A stretch of 14,288 bases of DNA from Bacillus benzoevorans (lineage in GTDB: Bacteria > Bacillota > Bacilli > Bacillales > Cytobacillaceae), in contig NZ_JACHGK010000035.1 of NCBI RefSeq assembly GCF_014207535.1, positions 1 through 14,288 on the forward strand. Reading direction: 5' to 3'. Below, in pieces: positions 13,501 through 14,288 of the stretch (position 1 is its first letter; each line of letters opens with the position of its first letter). A program made the translations under genes and the position numbers. The notes under the pieces are model-generated. The model worked only from the letters and a program-made list of their open reading frames with translations, was not told where the DNA came from and did not search any database.

Positions 13501-13545
13501 TCCTCCTTAGCAAAAATTCATTATCCTAATTCTTGCCAAGGAGGA
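13501..13545 (-). promoter_or_regulatory. Hairpin that would sequester the transposase ribosome site
   Basis: TCCTCCTT (13501-13508) and GCAA (13510-13513) pair with TTGC (13533-13536) and AAGGAGGA (13538-13545). On the minus strand the AAGGAGGA just before the transposase ATG is one arm. Read-through transcripts entering the element would hide it, a known way for insertion sequences to avoid activation by outside promoters. Confidence 0.6.
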
Positions 13546-13556
13546 TTGATGTCAAC

Positions 13557-13579
13557 TTATTTACACAACATTTTCCGCA
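13557..13579 (-). repeat. IS256-type terminal inverted repeat, right copy
   Basis: Read on the minus strand it starts TGCGGAAAATGTTGTGTAAA. It is the outer end upstream of the transposase and matches the left copy at 21 of 23 positions. Confidence 0.7.
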
Positions 13580-13601
13580 CTGTCGGCTTTTATAATAATT
13601 C

Positions 13602-14186
13602 CTACTTCAATTTAACTGTCTTGTACTCTCCACCGGACCATCCTAAGCCTGATGAAAGTTGTAAATCATAAGTAGCTAAATCGGCAGGTACTTCAAAGAC
13701 AATTTTTCCTTCTCTAGACATTTGAGGATTAACTTCTTCTAGGAACAAATTAGCATCCCCAAGTAACATCATAATATCAGCATCTTGCATTGGTTTAAAT
13801 TCGTTATCCCCTGATTTAATCCTAAATAGTTCCGAATCCACCATTCGAGCCTCTGAATCGAGATTCTTTATAGTGTAATCCACAACAATGAATTTCCCTG
13901 TTGTCGTTTTACTTTCTATAAATTCGTTATCACTTTTAATTTCATTTGTCTCATTTGCGCCTTTTACTACATATTCGAATTTTTTCAATGTAACTGGCTG
14001 ACCAATGCTTAATACTTCTTCTTTTGTCTCCTCATCTTTTGTGGTGTTATCACTCAGTTCTCCTGCCTTTTGGTCTGTAGTGGAATCTTCGTCTTCACCG
14101 CCACATGAAGCGAAAGCAATGACAATAATGATGATTAGTACCCAAAACCACCAACGCTTCCAAATGGGCTTACTTTCTTTTGCCAA
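13602..14186 (-). CDS. DUF4352-domain membrane-anchored protein or lipoprotein
   Basis: The 194-residue product has a basic N-terminus (MAKESKPIWKR), a hydrophobic segment (WWFWVLIIIIVIAFASCGG, ~12-30) ending in a lipobox-like FASC, an acidic Ser/Thr linker (GEDEDSTTDQKAGELSDNTT, ~31-50) and an immunoglobulin-like beta domain. That domain shows the DUF4352 signature FIVVDYTIKNLDSEARMVDS and ends with VFEVPADLATYDLQLSSG. Such proteins sit on the outer face of the membrane; the function is unknown. The start is TTG 14186, with GGGAGG 8 bases upstream. No stop occurs between the lipobox and the domain, so the gene is intact. An IS256 end lies 22 bp after its stop and may have displaced its terminator. 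Confidence 0.82.
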   Translation of the reverse strand: MAKESKPIWKRWWFWVLIIIIVIAFASCGGEDEDSTTDQKAGELSDNTTKDEETKEEVLSIGQPVTLKKFEYVVKGANETNEIKSDNEFIESKTTTGKFIVVDYTIKNLDSEARMVDSELFRIKSGDNEFKPMQDADIMMLLGDANLFLEEVNPQMSREGKIVFEVPADLATYDLQLSSGLGWSGGEYKTVKLK

Positions 14187-14219
14187 ATGTCATACCTCCC
14201 TCTATAAATGCTGATTTAT

Positions 14220-14267
14220 CAACGGTTTAAGCCGTTGGTGGGGTGTCAAAAAAATATTTTTCGACAC
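14220..14267. repeat. Two small hairpins upstream of the DUF4352 gene
   Basis: CAACGG (14220-14225) pairs with CCGTTG (14232-14237). GTGTC (14243-14247) pairs with GACAC (14263-14267) around an AAAAATATTTTT core. They lie in the presumed promoter region of the minus-strand gene and might be regulator sites or an upstream terminator. No good promoter pair was found with them. Confidence 0.4.
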
Positions 14268-14288
14268 GGCCTCTAACAATATTTTGAT

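Larger units (their letters stand above)
12110..13579 (-). mobile_element. Degenerate IS256-family insertion sequence
   Basis: A broken IS256 transposase lies between two 23-bp inverted repeats (12110-12132 and 13557-13579), spanning 1470 bp. The 8-bp flanks (TATGGGTC and CTGTCGGC) do not match, so no target duplication is visible. The element is therefore old, rearranged, or wrongly bounded on the left. It sits 22 bp after the stop codon of the DUF4352 gene. Confidence 0.6.

Noticed and set aside
12110..13579. Target-site duplication around the IS256 element
   Set aside because: The immediate 8-bp flanks TATGGGTC and CTGTCGGC do not match in any register I tried.
14253..14267. Spo0A-box-like TGTCGAA on the minus strand
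   Set aside because: A single 7-mer inside an AT-rich hairpin with no matching promoter; too common by chance.

Overview
The window looks like low-GC Bacillaceae DNA (a Bacillus, Neobacillus or Mesobacillus type of genome). The base composition is AT-rich, the Shine-Dalgarno sites are strong AGGAGG/GTGAT type, TTG and GTG starts are common, and the protein families (DUF1836, GntP, LacI, IS256, DUF4352) are typical of Firmicutes. There is no rRNA, tRNA, CRISPR array or clear phage module. It reads as a chromosomal accessory stretch: a few intact transcription units separated by gene-poor DNA rich in palindromes, gene remnants and a dead insertion sequence.

Layout. Bases 1-1100 hold the remnant of a toast-rack type protein, a REP-like palindrome, and a minus-strand DUF1836 regulator whose stop codon lies inside that palindrome. 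Bases 1200-2100 hold an SGNH/GDSL esterase and the N-terminal stub of a plasmid/phage-style protein. Bases 2310-6230 form the most coherent module: a LacI-family regulator, a 190-bp control region with four CG-centred operator-like palindromes, a catabolic-type histidinol-dehydrogenase paralogue (closest in my reading to sulfopropanediol 3-dehydrogenase, HpsN), and a GntP-family permease followed by a terminator. Regulator, dehydrogenase and importer together suggest inducible uptake and oxidation of a small hydroxylated acid or sulfonate, with probable CcpA control.

Bases 6240-6756 are gene-poor, with a second REP-like palindrome and a short orphan reading frame. Bases 6757-8505 hold a DEAD-box RNA helicase and a small GIY-YIG protein, probably one unit. 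Bases 8506-9011 are non-coding with two strong hairpins. A zinc-free quinone oxidoreductase (minus strand, 9012-10007) is bracketed by two related ~42-bp direct repeats.

Bases 10040-11100 carry no convincing gene but hold 22-bp tandem repeats, a 23-bp perfect hairpin and a set of alternative hairpins built on AAACGGA/TCCGTTT. A small conserved-looking protein of unknown function follows (11102-11407). Bases 11408-12361 are decayed DNA ending in a second nested-palindrome cluster on the same AAACGGA/TCCGTTT core. An IS256-family transposase pseudogene (frameshift, nonsense codon, and an in-frame deletion that removes the first catalytic Asp) occupies 12362-13491. A DUF4352 membrane-anchored or lipoprotein gene closes the window.

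I found no clearly new multi-gene system. The best candidates for novelty are the LacI/HisD-like/GntP catabolic module with its operator array, the two three-arm alternative-hairpin loci, and the 22-bp repeat array. Every family assignment was made by reading the sequence, without database searches.
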